6,429 nucleotides of DNA, from positions 1 through 6,429 of the forward strand of contig JAJYHS010000070.1 in the NCBI GenBank assembly GCA_021784635.1, written 5' to 3'. The notes under the pieces were generated by a model. The model was not told where the DNA came from. It did not search any database and saw nothing but the letters and a program-made list of their open reading frames with translations. The stretch comes from a bacterium (GTDB taxonomy: Bacteria > Bdellovibrionota > Bdellovibrionia > Bdellovibrionales > UBA1609). Shown one piece after another: positions 5,894 through 6,429 of this stretch; within the stretch, counting starts at the first letter, position 1; each line of letters starts with the position of its first letter. The translations under genes and the position numbers were made by a program.

Positions 5894-6429
5894 CTAATTG
5901 TTCCGAACACAAACAGAGACAAGATGCGGACAATTATTTAAGCTCGTACTGCATGTACCCCCACCACCGCTGTGGGTTGAGTCATAATACAAGGTATTTG
6001 ACGGCGTGGTGTAGCTGCCCTGTGGGTGCATTTGCAGGGTCCCTTCACAGAAATCACCGCTGGTGACCGACGTTGGCGGCATGACGAAATTTCCGTATTC
6101 GTCGAATTGCCAATTGGGGAGCATTTGAAGTGCTGCGGCTTGTAGCGCGTTTGCCGGCTGTGGATTTGCTATGGGCGTCCATCGCGGAACGCCGCTTGAA
6201 CGGCCAAGGTCGCCGGGGTAAAGGATTTCGAAATTTTCGCATGTCCATGACGAGCTGGTTTGTTGGCCTGTGGTGAGATCATATTCGTAGACATTGCTTA
6301 TTGCGCGCGCGGGTCCTGTAGACTGATATTGCCCGTTAGTGAAGCTAAACCGATAGCCATAACCATAAACCTGACCATTTGAACCGTTGGTGCTTGCTCC
6401 TTGACCGGCTTGGCCCGTTCCTGCGGCAT
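5894..6429 (-). CDS. C-terminal part of an unrecognised, probably secreted cysteine-containing protein (5' end missing)
   Basis: The frame is open from the right edge (first full codon at 6427) to TAG at 5896-5894: 177 codons with no stop; the N-terminus lies outside the window. The sequence is poor in Lys and Leu, and rich in Gly, Ser, Thr, Asn, Gln and Tyr: it opens with a low-complexity stretch (GTGQAGQGASTNGSNG, then VYGYGYRF), has aromatic strands (VYEYDLTTGQQ, NWQFDEYGNF) and five cysteines at residues 63, 127, 159, 166 and 173 of the visible part, four of them within the last 51 residues. Four glycines precede C159. This style fits an extracellular or outer-membrane, disulfide-bonded protein such as a pilin-like or surface subunit, but no family is recognised. 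The ORF is on the same strand as the rest, 94 bp before galU. That it is coding is supported by the long open frame that ends in a plausible stop and by biased composition; alternatives are a chance frame of a gene in another phase, which I consider unlikely because the other minus frames are interrupted by stops there. Confidence 0.7.
   Translation of the reverse strand, partial: AAGTGQAGQGASTNGSNGQVYGYGYRFSFTNGQYQSTGPARAISNVYEYDLTTGQQTSSSWTCENFEILYPGDLGRSSGVPRWTPIANPQPANALQAAALQMLPNWQFDEYGNFVMPPTSVTSGDFCEGTLQMHPQGSYTTPSNTLYYDSTHSGGGGTCSTSLNNCPHLVSVCVRNN

Noticed and set aside
1..6429. Search for mobile element, CRISPR, tRNA, riboswitch or new defence system
   Set aside because: No direct or inverted repeats of note, transposase or integrase motifs, cloverleaf-like segment or long leader were seen; the gaps are too short to hold such elements.

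Overview
The window is a compact stretch of chromosome from a Gram-negative bacterium. All six supported genes are on the minus strand, so transcription runs from right to left. Base composition is moderate. The envelope-type proteins (a signal-peptide protein and a Ser/Thr/Gly/Asn-rich, probably secreted protein) and the overall style of the genes recall the Bdellovibrio-like predatory/deltaproteobacterial group. That placement is an impression from protein style, not a demonstrated match. No rRNA, tRNA, CRISPR array, insertion sequence or other mobile element was seen.

Layout in transcription order (right to left): (1) the C-terminal 177 codons of an unrecognised, probably secreted, cysteine-containing protein that enters from the right edge; (2) a 94-bp gap, the only sizeable non-coding stretch; (3) galU, UTP-glucose-1-phosphate uridylyltransferase; (4) a signal-peptide-bearing periplasmic protein, overlapping galU by an ATGA junction; (5) priA, the replication-restart helicase, starting at GTG 4 bp after the previous stop; (6) after 29 bp, a protein with an N-terminal zinc ribbon, a TPR-like helical middle and a C-terminal CFI-box; (7) after 20 bp, an FAD-dependent amine-oxidase/protoporphyrinogen-oxidase-like protein that runs off the left edge without a stop. 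The two edge genes are incomplete in the window.

The spacing from galU to the left edge (overlap, 4, 29 and 20 bp, with no terminator-like hairpin between) suggests one transcription unit of at least five genes with quite different jobs: nucleotide-sugar supply for envelope polysaccharide, a periplasmic factor, replication-fork restart, a zinc-ribbon/CFI-box protein and a flavoenzyme. GalU and the following periplasmic protein are the most plausible functional pair because their reading frames overlap. No obvious new defence or mobile system is present. The points most worth a second look are the apparent loss of the PriA winged-helix domain, the zinc-ribbon/TPR/CFI-box architecture, the unassigned periplasmic partner of GalU, and the partial secreted protein.
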